Positions 20,726 through 30,566 of a stretch of 64,000 bases of DNA are shown piece after piece; within the stretch, counting starts at the first letter, position 1, and every line of letters begins with the position of its first letter. Under the pieces are notes generated by a model. It ran no database searches, was not told the DNA's origin, and was given only the letters and a program-made list of their open reading frames with translations. The translations under genes and the position numbers were made by a program. Source of the DNA: Enterobacter chengduensis (lineage in GTDB: Bacteria > Pseudomonadota > Gammaproteobacteria > Enterobacterales > Enterobacteriaceae); NCBI RefSeq assembly GCF_001984825.2, contig NZ_CP043318.1, forward strand, positions 3,348,001 to 3,412,000, in the 5' to 3' direction.

Positions 20726-23700
20726 GTGAAGTTTTTCGCCCTCTTCATTTATCGTCCGGTGGCGACGATCCTCATCTCGCTCGCCATTACCCTCTGCGGC
20801 GTGCTGGGCTTCCGGCTGCTGCCGGTGGCGCCGCTGCCGCAGGTGGATTTCCCGGTGATCATGGTCAGCGCCTCGCTGCCGGGCGCCTCGCCGGAAACCA
20901 TGGCGTCATCCGTCGCCACGCCGCTGGAGCGGTCCCTCGGGCGGATTGCCGGGGTCAACGAAATGACCTCCAGCAGTTCGCTCGGCAGCACGCGCATCAT
21001 TCTGGAGTTCAGCTTCGACCGGGATATTAACGGCGCGGCGCGCGACGTGCAGGCGGCCATCAACGCCGCGCAAAGCCTGCTGCCGAGCGGCATGCCGAGC
21101 CGTCCAACCTACCGCAAGGCCAACCCGTCCGACGCGCCGATCATGATCCTGACGCTGACGTCGGACACCTACTCGCAGGGACAGCTTTACGACTTTGCGT
21201 CTACCCAGCTGGCGCAGACGATCTCGCAGATTAACGGCGTGGGTGACGTGAGCGTCGGCGGCAGCTCCCTGCCCGCCGTGCGCGTGGGCTTAAACCCGCA
21301 GGCGCTGTTCAACCAGGGCGTATCGCTGGACGACGTGCGCTCCGCTATCAGCAACGCCAACGTGCGCAAACCGCAGGGGGCGCTCGAGGACAGCAGCCAC
21401 CGCTGGCAGATCCACACCAACGACGAGCTGAAAACGGCCGCCGAATATCAGCCGTTGATTATTCACTACAACAACGACGCGGCGGTGCGCTTAAGCGACG
21501 TCGCCAGCGTCACCGATTCGGTGCAGGACGTGCGCAACGCGGGGATGACCAACGCCAAACCCGCCATTCTGCTGATGATCCGCAAGCTGCCGGAAGCCAA
21601 CATTATCGAGACGGTGAACAGCATCCGCGCCCGCCTCCCGGCCCTGCAGGAGACCATCCCGGCCGCGATCGATCTGCAAATTGCCCAGGATCGTTCCCCG
21701 ACCATTCGCGCCTCGCTTGAGGAGGTGGAGCAGACGCTGATTATCTCCGTCGCGCTGGTGATCCTGGTGGTCTTCCTTTTCCTGCGGTCCGGCCGCGCGA
21801 CGCTGATCCCGGCGGTGGCCGTGCCGGTATCGCTGATCGGCACCTTTGCCGCCATGTACCTGTGCGGGTTCAGCCTCAACAACCTGTCGCTGATGGCCCT
21901 GACGATTGCGACGGGCTTCGTGGTGGATGACGCCATCGTGGTGCTGGAAAACATTTCCCGCCATCTGGAAGCGGGCGTGAAGCCGCTGCAGGCCGCGCTG
22001 CAGGGGACGCGCGAGGTGGGCTTTACGGTGCTCTCCATGAGCCTGTCCCTGGTGGCGGTGTTTCTGCCGCTGCTGCTGATGGGCGGCCTGCCGGGCCGCC
22101 TGCTGCGCGAGTTTGCCGTCACGCTTTCGGTCGCCATCGGCATCTCGCTGGTGATTTCCCTGACGCTGACGCCGATGATGTGCGGCTGGATGCTCAAGCG
22201 CAGCAGGCCGCACGCTCAGCCGCGCCGCAAAGGCTTTGGCCGCGTCCTGGTGGCGATGCAGGAAGGCTACGGCAAATCGCTGAAGTGGGTGCTGAACCAC
22301 ACCCGGCTGGTCGGCCTGGTGCTCATCGGCACCATCGTGCTCAACGTCTGGATGTACATCACCATCCCGAAAACCTTCTTCCCGGAGCAGGACACCGGCG
22401 TGCTGATGGGCGGCATTCAGGCGGACCAGAGCATTTCGTTCCAGGCGATGCGCGGCAAGCTGCAGGACTTTATGAAGATCATTCGTGAAGATAAGGCCGT
22501 GGATAACGTCACCGGCTTTACCGGCGGGTCGCGCGTCAACAGCGGGATGATGTTTATTACCCTCAAACCGCGCGGCGAACGCAACGAAACCGCCCAGCAG
22601 GTGATTGACCGCCTGCGGGTGAAGCTCGCCAAAGAGCCGGGGGCCAACCTGTTTTTGATGGCCGTTCAGGATATCCGCGTTGGCGGGCGTCAGGCGAACG
22701 CCAGCTATCAGTACACGCTGCTTTCGGACGACTTAGCCGCCCTGCGCGAGTGGGAGCCGAAAATCCGCAAGGCGCTGGCCGCCCTGCCGGAGCTGGCGGA
22801 CGTCAACTCCGATCAGCAGGACAACGGCGCCGAGATGGCCCTGACCTACGACCGCGAAACCATGTCGCGTCTGGGCATTAACGTGGAGGCCGCCAACAGC
22901 CTGCTGAACAACGCCTTCGGCCAGCGCGAAATTTCCACCATCTACCAGCCGATGAACCAGTACAAGGTGGTGATGGAGGTAGACCCGCGCTACACCCAGG
23001 ACATCAGCGCCCTGGACAAAATGTTTGTGATTAACAGCGACGGCAAGGCGATTCCGCTCTCGTACTTCGCCAGCTGGCGGCCAGCCAACGCCCCGCTGTC
23101 GGTCAATCACCAGGGGCTGTCGGCGGCGTCGACCATCTCCTTCAACCTGCCCGCCGGTTCGTCGCTGTCTGAAGCCAGCGATGCAATCAACCGCGCGATG
23201 ACCCAGCTCGGCGTGCCGTCCACCGTGCGCGGCAGCTTTGCCGGAACGGCGCAGGTGTTCCAGGAGACGATGAACTCGCAGGTGATTTTGATTCTGGCCG
23301 CCATCGCCACGGTCTATATTGTGCTGGGCGTGCTGTATGAAAGCTACGTTCACCCGCTGACCATCCTCTCGACGCTGCCGTCGGCGGGCGTGGGTGCGCT
23401 GCTGGCGCTGGAGCTGTTCGGCGCGCCGTTCAGCCTTATCGCGCTCATCGGCATTATGCTATTGATAGGCATCGTGAAGAAAAACGCGATTATGATGGTC
23501 GACTTCGCGCTGGACGCCCAGCGCAACGGCAGCCTCTCGCCGGAAGAGGCGATCTTCCAGGCCTGCCTGCTGCGTTTTCGTCCAATTATGATGACCACTC
23601 TGGCGGCGCTGTTTGGCGCGCTGCCGCTGGTAATTTCCGGCGGCGACGGCTCCGAGCTGCGCCAGCCGCTGGGGATCGCCATCGTCGGCGGCCTGGTGAT

Positions 23701-23803
23701 GAGCCAGCTGCTGACCCTGTACACTACGCCGGTGGTCTATCTGTTCTTCGACCGCCTGCGGCTGCGCTTTAAGCGTAAAAACAGAACCACGGTGACCGAG
23801 TAA
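20726..23803 (+). CDS. mdtC: RND efflux transporter subunit MdtC
   Basis: Partner subunit of MdtB in the MdtABC-TolC pump. The 1025-residue protein matches E. coli MdtC in length and starts with GTG directly after the mdtB stop, giving [19 protein letters not shown]. The TM4 proton-relay segment ([20 protein letters not shown]) is nearly the same as in MdtB, and the two pump genes clearly arose by tandem duplication. There is no spacing to mdtB or mdtD, so the three are surely one transcript. Confidence 0.97.
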   Translation: MKFFALFIYRPVATILISLAITLCGVLGFRLLPVAPLPQVDFPVIMVSASLPGASPETMASSVATPLERSLGRIAGVNEMTSSSSLGSTRIILEFSFDRDINGAARDVQAAINAAQSLLPSGMPSRPTYRKANPSDAPIMILTLTSDTYSQGQLYDFASTQLAQTISQINGVGDVSVGGSSLPAVRVGLNPQALFNQGVSLDDVRSAISNANVRKPQGALEDSSHRWQIHTNDELKTAAEYQPLIIHYNNDAAVRLSDVASVTDSVQDVRNAGMTNAKPAILLMIRKLPEANIIETVNSIRARLPALQETIPAAIDLQIAQDRSPTIRASLEEVEQTLIISVALVILVVFLFLRSGRATLIPAVAVPVSLIGTFAAMYLCGFSLNNLSLMALTIATGFVVDDAIVVLENISRHLEAGVKPLQAALQGTREVGFTVLSMSLSLVAVFLPLLLMGGLPGRLLREFAVTLSVAIGISLVISLTLTPMMCGWMLKRSRPHAQPRRKGFGRVLVAMQEGYGKSLKWVLNHTRLVGLVLIGTIVLNVWMYITIPKTFFPEQDTGVLMGGIQADQSISFQAMRGKLQDFMKIIREDKAVDNVTGFTGGSRVNSGMMFITLKPRGERNETAQQVIDRLRVKLAKEPGANLFLMAVQDIRVGGRQANASYQYTLLSDDLAALREWEPKIRKALAALPELADVNSDQQDNGAEMALTYDRETMSRLGINVEAANSLLNNAFGQREISTIYQPMNQYKVVMEVDPRYTQDISALDKMFVINSDGKAIPLSYFASWRPANAPLSVNHQGLSAASTISFNLPAGSSLSEASDAINRAMTQLGVPSTVRGSFAGTAQVFQETMNSQVILILAAIATVYIVLGVLYESYVHPLTILSTLPSAGVGALLALELFGAPFSLIALIGIMLLIGIVKKNAIMMVDFALDAQRNGSLSPEEAIFQACLLRFRPIMMTTLAALFGALPLVISGGDGSELRQPLGIAIVGGLVMSQLLTLYTTPVVYLFFDRLRLRFKRKNRTTVTE

Positions 23804-25219
23804 ATGACCGATCTCCCCGCTAACGTTCGCTGGCAGTTATGGATCGTCGCCTTCGGCTTCTTTATGCAGTCGCTGGATACGACCATCGTCAATACCGCCC
23901 TCCCCTCCATGGCCAAAAGCCTGGGGGAGAGCCCGCTGCACATGCATATGGTGATTGTTGCCTACGTGCTGACGGTGGCCGTGATGCTGCCCGCCAGCGG
24001 CTGGCTGGCGGACAAGGTGGGCGTGCGCAATATCTTCTTTACCGCCATCGTGCTGTTTACCACCGGCTCGCTGTTTTGCGCGCAGGCCAGTACCCTCGAC
24101 CAGCTGGTGATGGCGCGGGTGCTGCAGGGCGTTGGCGGGGCGATGATGGTGCCCGTCGGGCGGTTAACGGTGATGAAGATTGTGCCGCGCGAGCAGTACA
24201 TGGCGGCGATGACCTTTGTCACCCTGCCCGGCCAGGTGGGGCCGCTGCTGGGCCCGGCGCTCGGCGGCATGCTGGTGGAGTACGCCTCCTGGCACTGGAT
24301 CTTCTTAATCAACCTTCCCGTTGGCATCATCGGCGCCATCGCCACCCTGACGCTGATGCCGAACTACAAAATGCAGACGCGGCGCTTTGATTTCTTCGGC
24401 TTTATCCTCCTGGCGGCGGGCATGGCTACGCTTACCCTGGCGCTGGACGGGCAAAAAGGGCTGGGGATTTCGCCCCTGACGCTCGGGCTGCTGATCGCGC
24501 TCGGGGTTACCGCCATACTGTGGTATCTGCGGCACGCCAGCGGTAACGATAAGGCGCTGTTCAGCCTGAACCTGTTTAAAAACCCTACCTACCGTCTCGG
24601 GCTGTTCGGCAGCTTCGCCGGACGCGTCGGCAGCGGCATGCTGCCGTTTATGACGCCCGTGTTCCTGCAGATTGGCATGGGATTTTCGCCGTTTCACGCG
24701 GGCCTGATGATGATCCCGATGGTGCTCGGCAGCATGGGAATGAAGCGCATCGTGGTGCAGGTGGTGAACCGCTTTGGCTACCGTCACGTGCTGGTGACCG
24801 CCACGCTGGGGCTGGCGCTGGTCAGCCTGCTGTTTATGGCCGTGGCGCTCATGGGCTGGTACTACGTTCTGCCGCTGGTGCTGTTCTGCCAGGGGATCGT
24901 CAACTCCATGCGCTTTTCGTCGATGAATACCCTGACGCTGAAGGACCTCCCGGACGATCTGGCGAGCAGCGGCAACAGCCTGCTGTCGATGATCATGCAG
25001 CTCTCCATGAGCGTTGGGGTGACCCTCGCCGGTTTACTGCTCGGCATGTACGGCCAGCACCATCTCAGCGTCGATACGCCGGTGGCGCATCAGGTCTTTA
25101 TGTATACCTACCTCAGCATGGCGGTTATCATCGCCCTGCCCGCTGTCATCTTCGCCCGCGTGCCGGATGATACCAGCAAGAACGTCGTGATTCGGCGCGG
25201 CAAAAGGAGTGGCTCATGA
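23804..25219 (+). CDS. mdtD: MFS transporter MdtD (IceT), putative citrate/iron exporter
   Basis: A DHA2-type major facilitator of 471 residues with about 14 transmembrane helices, the length of E. coli MdtD. The antiporter motif around [20 protein letters not shown] near the N-terminus and the [11 protein letters not shown] loop motif are present. Although it sits in the mdtABC operon, E. coli MdtD is not required for MdtABC drug resistance; the Salmonella orthologue IceT exports citrate and iron-citrate. It starts directly at the mdtC stop and overlaps baeS by four bases (ATGA), so it belongs to the envelope-stress transcript. Confidence 0.95.
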   Translation: MTDLPANVRWQLWIVAFGFFMQSLDTTIVNTALPSMAKSLGESPLHMHMVIVAYVLTVAVMLPASGWLADKVGVRNIFFTAIVLFTTGSLFCAQASTLDQLVMARVLQGVGGAMMVPVGRLTVMKIVPREQYMAAMTFVTLPGQVGPLLGPALGGMLVEYASWHWIFLINLPVGIIGAIATLTLMPNYKMQTRRFDFFGFILLAAGMATLTLALDGQKGLGISPLTLGLLIALGVTAILWYLRHASGNDKALFSLNLFKNPTYRLGLFGSFAGRVGSGMLPFMTPVFLQIGMGFSPFHAGLMMIPMVLGSMGMKRIVVQVVNRFGYRHVLVTATLGLALVSLLFMAVALMGWYYVLPLVLFCQGIVNSMRFSSMNTLTLKDLPDDLASSGNSLLSMIMQLSMSVGVTLAGLLLGMYGQHHLSVDTPVAHQVFMYTYLSMAVIIALPAVIFARVPDDTSKNVVIRRGKRSGS

Positions 25220-26619
25220 AATTCTGGCGACCGGGCATAACCGGCAAGCTCTTCGTGGCGATATTTGCCACCTGTATCGTCCTGCTGATCACCATGCACT
25301 GGGCGGTACGGATCAGCTTCGAGCGCGGCTTTATCGATTACATCAAGCATGGCAATGAACAGCGCTTGCAGGGCTTAAGCGATGCGCTGGGCGAGCAGTA
25401 CGCCCAGCACGGCAACTGGCGTTTTCTTCGCAATAACGACCGCTTTATTTTCCAGATCCTGCGCTCGCTGGAGCACGATACCGGTGACGATCGTCCGGGC
25501 CCGGGCATGCCGCCGCACGGCTGGCGCACGCAGTTCTGGGTAATCGACCAGGAGATGCGCACGCTGGTTGGCCCGCGCGCGCCGATACCGCCGGACGGCA
25601 CCCGGCGGGCGATTAAGGTCAATAACGCCATCGTCGGCTGGGTTATCGCCTCCCCGGTGGAGCGCCTGACGCGCAACACCGACATCAACTTTGACCGCCA
25701 GCAGCGCCGGACCAGCTGGCTGATTGTCGCCCTCTCCACCCTGCTCGCCGCGCTCGCCACCTTTCCGCTGGCGCGCGGTCTGCTCGCCCCGGTAAAACGG
25801 CTGGTGGAAGGCACGCACAGGCTGGCCGCCGGGGATTTCACCACCCGCGTCGATACCCGCAGCCAGGACGAACTCGGCAAGCTGGCGCAGGACTTTAACC
25901 AGCTCGCCAGCACGCTGGAGAAGAACCAGCAGATGCGCCGCGACTTTATGGCCGACATTTCTCACGAGCTGCGCACGCCGCTGGCGGTGCTGCGAGGCGA
26001 ACTGGAAGCCATTCAGGACGGCGTGCGCCAGTTTACGCCCGAATCGGTGGCCTCTCTACAGGCGGAGGTGGGCACGCTCACCAAGCTGGTGGACGATCTC
26101 CACCAGCTCTCCATGTCTGACGAAGGCGCGCTGGCCTACCAGAAAGCGCCGGTGGACGTGATTAATATACTGGAGGTGATCAGCGGCGCCTTCCGCGAGC
26201 GGTTTGCCAGCCGAAACCTGAAAATCGATCTCTCCCTGCCGGACAGCGCGGTGGTGTTTGGCGACAAAGACAGGCTGATGCAGCTGTTCAACAATCTGCT
26301 GGAAAACAGCCTGCGCTACACCGACAGCGGCGGCGGGCTGCATATCTCCGGCAGGCAGGAAAACGGGCGCTTTGCCCTCACCTTCGCGGATTCTGCCCCC
26401 GGCGTACAGGACGCGCAGCTGGAAAAACTGTTTGAACGTTTCTACCGCACCGAAGGCTCCCGCAACCGCGCCAGCGGCGGATCCGGCCTGGGGCTGGCGA
26501 TTTGCGTTAACATCGTCGAGGCGCATAATGGCACGATCCGCGCCGCCCATTCGCCTTTTGGCGGGGTTAGCATTACAGTAGAGTTACCTCTGGAACGGGA
26601 TTTATCGAGAGAAGCATGA
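25216..26619 (+). CDS. baeS: Envelope-stress sensor histidine kinase BaeS
   Basis: Inner-membrane sensor that detects envelope damage and toxic compounds and phosphorylates BaeR. The 467-residue protein equals E. coli BaeS. Two transmembrane helices (about 10-30 and 165-185) flank a periplasmic sensor domain, followed by a HAMP linker ([20 protein letters not shown]), the phospho-acceptor box [20 protein letters not shown] with the autophosphorylated His, and the N, F and G boxes of the ATPase domain ([28 protein letters not shown]). Four-base overlaps (ATGA) with mdtD and with baeR imply translational coupling. Confidence 0.97.
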   Translation: MKFWRPGITGKLFVAIFATCIVLLITMHWAVRISFERGFIDYIKHGNEQRLQGLSDALGEQYAQHGNWRFLRNNDRFIFQILRSLEHDTGDDRPGPGMPPHGWRTQFWVIDQEMRTLVGPRAPIPPDGTRRAIKVNNAIVGWVIASPVERLTRNTDINFDRQQRRTSWLIVALSTLLAALATFPLARGLLAPVKRLVEGTHRLAAGDFTTRVDTRSQDELGKLAQDFNQLASTLEKNQQMRRDFMADISHELRTPLAVLRGELEAIQDGVRQFTPESVASLQAEVGTLTKLVDDLHQLSMSDEGALAYQKAPVDVINILEVISGAFRERFASRNLKIDLSLPDSAVVFGDKDRLMQLFNNLLENSLRYTDSGGGLHISGRQENGRFALTFADSAPGVQDAQLEKLFERFYRTEGSRNRASGGSGLGLAICVNIVEAHNGTIRAAHSPFGGVSITVELPLERDLSREA

Positions 26620-27338
26620 CCGAGTTACCGATTGACGAAAACACGCCGCGCATTTTGATTGTGGAAGACGAACCCAAGCTGGGGCAGCTGCTGATCGACT
26701 ATTTACGCGCGGCCAGCTACGCGCCGTCACTCATCCGCCACGGCGACCAGGTATTGGCATACGTGCGCCAGACGCCGCCGGACCTGATCCTGCTTGATTT
26801 AATGCTGCCGGGCGTTGACGGCCTGACCCTGTGCCGGGAAATCCGTCGCTTCTCCGACGTGCCGATCGTCATGGTCACCGCCAAAATTGAGGAGATTGAC
26901 CGCCTGCTGGGGCTCGAAATTGGCGCGGACGATTACATCTGCAAGCCCTACAGCCCGCGTGAAGTGGTCGCCCGCGTGAAGACCATTCTGCGCCGCTGCA
27001 GGCCGCAGCGCGAGCTCCAGGTGCTGGACGCCGAAAGCCCGCTGATAGTCGATGAAAGCCGCTTCCAGGCAAGCTGGCGCAGCAAGCTGCTGGACCTGAC
27101 GCCCGCGGAGTTCCGCCTGCTGAAAACCCTCTCCCACGAGCCGGGGAAAGTGTTCTCCCGCGAGCAGCTGCTCAACCACCTGTACGACGATTACCGCGTG
27201 GTGACCGACCGCACCATCGACAGCCATATCAAAAACCTGCGCCGCAAGCTGGAGGCGCTGGACGCCGAGCAGTCGTTTATCCGCGCGGTGTACGGCGTGG
27301 GGTACCGCTGGGAAGCGGACGCGTGCAGGATAATGTGA
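26616..27338 (+). CDS. baeR: Envelope-stress response regulator BaeR
   Basis: OmpR-family DNA-binding regulator that activates mdtABCD, acrD and spy in E. coli. The 240-residue protein has a receiver domain with the acidic pocket (VEDEPK near residue 17, phospho-acceptor Asp in [14 protein letters not shown] near residue 60, and the K of ICKPYSPRE) and a C-terminal winged helix (about 135-235) ending [16 protein letters not shown]. It is the last gene of the mdtABCD-baeSR operon. The GC-rich backbone ends right after its stop codon, where the AT-rich nuclease cassette begins. Confidence 0.97.
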   Translation: MTELPIDENTPRILIVEDEPKLGQLLIDYLRAASYAPSLIRHGDQVLAYVRQTPPDLILLDLMLPGVDGLTLCREIRRFSDVPIVMVTAKIEEIDRLLGLEIGADDYICKPYSPREVVARVKTILRRCRPQRELQVLDAESPLIVDESRFQASWRSKLLDLTPAEFRLLKTLSHEPGKVFSREQLLNHLYDDYRVVTDRTIDSHIKNLRRKLEALDAEQSFIRAVYGVGYRWEADACRIM

Positions 27339-27366
27339 TTAACGATGCTTTACAGCTATGTATAGT
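27339..27366 (+). promoter_or_regulatory. Candidate promoter for the nuclease cassette
   Basis: TTAACG and TATAGT separated by 16 bases, starting right after the baeR stop codon and about 70 bases before the RusA-like gene. This would let the two-gene cassette be transcribed independently of the baeSR operon. Prediction by eye. Confidence 0.4.
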
Positions 27367-27433
27367 ACAGTCACACATTTTTAAACAATACAGAAAAGAA
27401 GTCTGGTTCTATTTTTTTCTTTAAGGAAATATC

Positions 27434-27874
27434 ATGGCAGATAATCTTTTGGAAATGATCGTCTTTGGCCGACCAGCCACGGTTAACAGGAAAGGCCCTA
27501 AATCTTTGAAGGCAATCTGGCAATCGAAAGTTTTTAATTCTGCAAGAGCAGGATATACTGGCATGCAGGTTAAGTATAAGACAACTTTTAAAATATTTTA
27601 TTTCCCACATAACAATTCCTATTCAGACGTAGACAACGGACTTAAATTTACCATTGATGCCCTAGCTCCGGTAGTCATGGAGAATGACAGGCAAATAACG
27701 CGCATTATTGCTGAGCGATTCGTGAAGGGGCCTGGAAAATCCCTTGTCGTACCATTATCCCTAGCTCCCTCAATTGCTAAAATATTAGAAATGAGAGAAA
27801 ACAACTCGCCTGCAGAATATATTACCTTAATTAAACTTGAAAAATATAAATGCAATGGGGGAAAACTATGGTAA
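27434..27874 (+). CDS. RusA-family Holliday-junction-resolvase-like protein
   Basis: A 146-residue protein with the RusA signature: D65-V-D67-N68, K71, D75 and N84-D85-R-Q-I fit the D-x-DN..K...DAL....DD.Q pattern whose aspartates bind magnesium in RusA and cut four-way junctions. The aspartate corresponding to the second D of the DD pair is kept, while the first is Asn. An AAGGA ribosome site precedes the ATG. RusA genes usually lie in lambdoid prophages; here there is no phage module, only a downstream partner whose start overlaps this stop by seven bases. The coding sequence is AT-rich compared with baeR and trhP, suggesting horizontal gain. The role is unknown; junction or branched-DNA cleavage is inferred. 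Confidence 0.7.
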   Translation: MADNLLEMIVFGRPATVNRKGPKSLKAIWQSKVFNSARAGYTGMQVKYKTTFKIFYFPHNNSYSDVDNGLKFTIDALAPVVMENDRQITRIIAERFVKGPGKSLVVPLSLAPSIAKILEMRENNSPAEYITLIKLEKYKCNGGKLW

Positions 27875-28620
27875 ACTATTATAATTATTACCATTATCAA
27901 CTTGAATTAATTAAAACAGAATATATTTTAAAAGAGTATGCTGTTTATGAAGACTCACCAAGAACACCTTCATATAAAAATTTTCCATTTGATTTAGTTG
28001 CAATTAGCAAAGACAAAAAAGAAATTATAATCATAGAAATAGTAAATAAGCGTCACGGTGACCATTACCGTAAGCGTATAAGAATGATGGAAGAATTAAC
28101 CACCCATCCTTTTTTACATCACTATTTTAATGTTGATAAAGATGCTCAAATATTGGTTGACTTTAGATATATTGATAATCGAGAGAGTGAGCAATCGGAA
28201 ATAAATGCTAAGATCCAAGAAAAATTTTCTGATGATAATATAGCCATTATTCTTTCCGAAAGAATACCACCACTTTATCTTAATAACGAAAGCACTGCAA
28301 CCAATTCATTTATTAGAGACTGGATTTATATAGCAAGAATGATTCGTTCCATGTTCTCTTTTCACAGAGCACAAAATAATCATCATCGAAACAAGAATTC
28401 AACCCTTGATTATTTCAACCTGATACTTTACGAATTTGACATACATCCTCTGGAACAAATTAATGCAGAAGTGAGAGACCTGTACACGCTATATTCAATC
28501 GTGCTAAGTGTTATCGAAGGAAATAAAGTATCAGAACTTGAAGCCAGAGAAATGAGATGGCATCTAAAATACCTACAACAGCAATTCAAAATAAAAATCA
28601 CATCAGAAAGAAATAAATAA
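27868..28620 (+). CDS. Unknown protein, possible PD-(D/E)XK-type nuclease, paired with the RusA-like gene
   Basis: A 250-residue protein I do not recognise by name. The start at ATG 27868 is preceded by GGGGGA at good spacing and overlaps the upstream stop; an in-frame ATG at 27850 is less suitable. The segment FPFDLVAIS, followed about ten residues later by IIIIEIVNK, gives D42 and E57 in a beta-hairpin like the core of restriction-endonuclease folds, although the lysine expected two residues after the glutamate is displaced to K61. The rest is alpha-helical and charged, with no signal peptide or membrane helix. Strong AT bias marks it as acquired. A nuclease role is a hypothesis only. Confidence 0.55.
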   Translation: MVNYYNYYHYQLELIKTEYILKEYAVYEDSPRTPSYKNFPFDLVAISKDKKEIIIIEIVNKRHGDHYRKRIRMMEELTTHPFLHHYFNVDKDAQILVDFRYIDNRESEQSEINAKIQEKFSDDNIAIILSERIPPLYLNNESTATNSFIRDWIYIARMIRSMFSFHRAQNNHHRNKNSTLDYFNLILYEFDIHPLEQINAEVRDLYTLYSIVLSVIEGNKVSELEAREMRWHLKYLQQQFKIKITSERNK

Positions 28621-28627
28621 CAATGCA

Positions 28628-28659
28628 AATTTAGCCGTAATTAACTTTACGGCTAAATT
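28628..28659. terminator. Hairpin after the nuclease cassette
   Basis: Perfect 13-bp stem AATTTAGCCGTAA / TTACGGCTAAATT with a six-base loop, eight bases after the stop at 28620. The downstream tract is A/T-rich but lacks a clean T-run, so it may terminate inefficiently or protect the 3' end. Confidence 0.6.
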
Positions 28660-28787
28660 AAATAATAATTCAATCTTTACCTCCCTGCCCCGCAGCGCTA
28701 CAATGCCCGCCCTTAAAGTGGGGGATATCCCCTTACCGCTGCACCTGGTGCATGCGAATCTGACCTGTCATCAGAACGAGAACAAAC

Positions 28788-30149
28788 ATGTTTAAACCGG
28801 AACTCCTTTCCCCGGCGGGAACGCTGCAAAATATGCGTTACGCTTTCGCCTACGGCGCCGACGCCGTGTATGCGGGCCAGCCGCGCTACTCGCTGCGCGT
28901 GCGTAACAACGAATTCAACCACGAGAACCTGCAGCTCGGCATCAACGAAGCGCATGCCCTGGGCAAAAAATTCTACGTGGTGGTCAACATCGCGCCGCAC
29001 AACGCCAAGCTGAAAACGTTCATCCGTGACCTGAAGCCGGTGGTAGACATGGGGCCGGACGCGCTGATCATGTCGGATCCGGGTTTAATCATGCTGGTTC
29101 GGGAGAACTTCCCGGAGATGGATATTCACCTCTCCGTTCAGGCTAACGCCGTCAACTGGGCGACGGTGAAGTTCTGGAAGCAGATGGGGCTGACCCGCGT
29201 CATTCTGTCCCGCGAACTTTCGCTGGAAGAGATCGAAGAGATCCGCACCCAGGTGCCGGATATGGAAATCGAAATCTTCGTTCACGGCGCGCTGTGCATG
29301 GCCTACTCCGGCCGCTGCCTGCTCTCCGGCTACATCAACAAGCGCGACCCGAACCAGGGCACCTGCACCAACGCCTGCCGCTGGGAATATAACGTCCAGG
29401 AAGGCAAAGAGGACGACGTCGGCAACATCGTCCACAAGCATGAGCCGATCCCGGTGACCAACGTTGAGCCAACGCTGGGCATCGGCGCGCCAACCGACAG
29501 CGTGTTTATGATTGAAGAAGCCAAACGTCCGGGCGAGTACATGACCGCCTTTGAAGACGAGCACGGCACCTACATTATGAACTCGAAAGACCTGCGCGCC
29601 ATCGCCCACGTCGAGCGCCTGACGCAGATGGGCGTGCACTCTCTGAAGATTGAAGGCCGCACCAAATCCTATTACTACTGCGCGCGCACCGCGCAGGTAT
29701 ACCGTAAAGCCATCGACGATGCGGCAGCCGGTAAACCGTTCGATACCAGCCTGCTGGAAACGCTGGAAGGCCTGGCGCACCGCGGCTATACCGAAGGCTT
29801 CCTGCGCCGTCATACCCACGACGACTACCACAACTACGAGCACGGATACTCCGTTTCCGACCGCCAGCAGTTTGTCGGCGACTTTACCGGCGAGCGTAAG
29901 GGCGCGCTGGCGGCCGTGGCGGTGAAAAACAAGTTCACCAAAGGCGACAGCCTGGAGCTGATGACCCCGCAGGGCAACATGAACTTCACGCTGGAGCATC
30001 TGGAAAACGGCAAAGGCGAAGCGATTGACGTGGCGCCGGGCGACGGTCATACCGTCTGGCTGCCGGTGCCGGAAGAGGTGGAGCTGAAGTTCGCGCTGCT
30101 GATGCGTAACTTCAACGGTGAAAGCACCCGAAATCCGCACGGCAAATAG
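28788..30149 (+). CDS. trhP: tRNA 5-hydroxyuridine-forming protein TrhP (YegQ)
   Basis: Peptidase-U32-family protein that, with an iron-sulfur cluster and prephenate-dependent chemistry, forms 5-hydroxyuridine at wobble position U34 of several tRNAs, the precursor of cmo5U. The 453-residue product equals E. coli TrhP in length. It begins MFKPELLSPAGTLQNMRYAF and carries the conserved cysteine cluster HGALCMAYSGRCLLSGY plus GTCTNACRWEY (about residues 168-200), proposed cluster ligands. The gene stands alone: the AT-rich cassette is upstream and CyaR follows 84 bases downstream. Confidence 0.95.
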   Translation: MFKPELLSPAGTLQNMRYAFAYGADAVYAGQPRYSLRVRNNEFNHENLQLGINEAHALGKKFYVVVNIAPHNAKLKTFIRDLKPVVDMGPDALIMSDPGLIMLVRENFPEMDIHLSVQANAVNWATVKFWKQMGLTRVILSRELSLEEIEEIRTQVPDMEIEIFVHGALCMAYSGRCLLSGYINKRDPNQGTCTNACRWEYNVQEGKEDDVGNIVHKHEPIPVTNVEPTLGIGAPTDSVFMIEEAKRPGEYMTAFEDEHGTYIMNSKDLRAIAHVERLTQMGVHSLKIEGRTKSYYYCARTAQVYRKAIDDAAAGKPFDTSLLETLEGLAHRGYTEGFLRRHTHDDYHNYEHGYSVSDRQQFVGDFTGERKGALAAVAVKNKFTKGDSLELMTPQGNMNFTLEHLENGKGEAIDVAPGDGHTVWLPVPEEVELKFALLMRNFNGESTRNPHGK

Positions 30150-30184
30150 TCAATCAGGGAAATTTTTTCACGGTGGGATAATTC

Positions 30185-30227
30185 TTAGAATCGGATCACA
30201 TACCGCTTCGTTCAATACGGGTATTAT
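30185..30227 (+). promoter_or_regulatory. CyaR promoter with CRP site at -41.5
   Basis: A half-conserved CRP operator TTAGA-N6-TCACA (30185-30200) is centred 41.5 bases before the predicted CyaR start at 30234, the class II position, and a TATTAT -10 hexamer occupies 30222-30227. The distal half-site is weak (3 of 5) and the proximal half perfect. This agrees with the known cAMP-CRP dependence of cyaR. Confidence 0.75.
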
Positions 30228-30233
30228 CCCCCC

Positions 30234-30320
30234 GCTGAAAAACATAACCCATAAATGCTAGCTGTACCAGGAACCACCTCCTTAGCCTGCGTAATCTCCC
30301 TTACGCGGGCTTATTTTTTT
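30234..30320 (+). ncRNA. cyaR: CyaR (RyeE) Hfq-dependent small RNA
   Basis: An 87-base RNA gene recognised by sequence: it begins GCTGAAAAACATAACCC, contains the single-stranded anti-Shine-Dalgarno segment ACCAGGAACCACCTCCTT, and ends with the terminator GCCTGCGTAA/TTACGCGGGC plus a T-run. In E. coli and Salmonella CyaR base-pairs with ompX, luxS, nadE and yqaE mRNAs to repress them under cAMP-CRP control. Its place downstream of trhP is conserved. The terminator stem carries compensatory changes relative to E. coli (GCGTAA/TTACGC), supporting the fold. Confidence 0.93.
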
Positions 30321-30566
30321 GTACCATTCATTCCACTTATTAAGAATGAGAATGCATTGCCCCACCAAATGAAGGGTGTTGATTCGTGACAGATTCTGCT
30401 GGAATATCTTTTACGAAAATCGGGCGGGTGTATGACGTTCATCACAACTTTTCGTGGAGCTGGCGGGATAACGCGTTATTCGGATCATTCCTAATCCCCG
30501 TCCACAACATGCCCCTTACTCTTAATTTCTTAGCGATATACGATTTCACACGGACGGAGAGTAGAT

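Noticed and set aside
27434..27874. Prophage remnant explanation for the RusA-like gene
   Set aside because: No integrase, repressor, replication or structural phage gene adjoins it, and the partner gene is not a phage protein I recognise; a remnant cannot be fully excluded.
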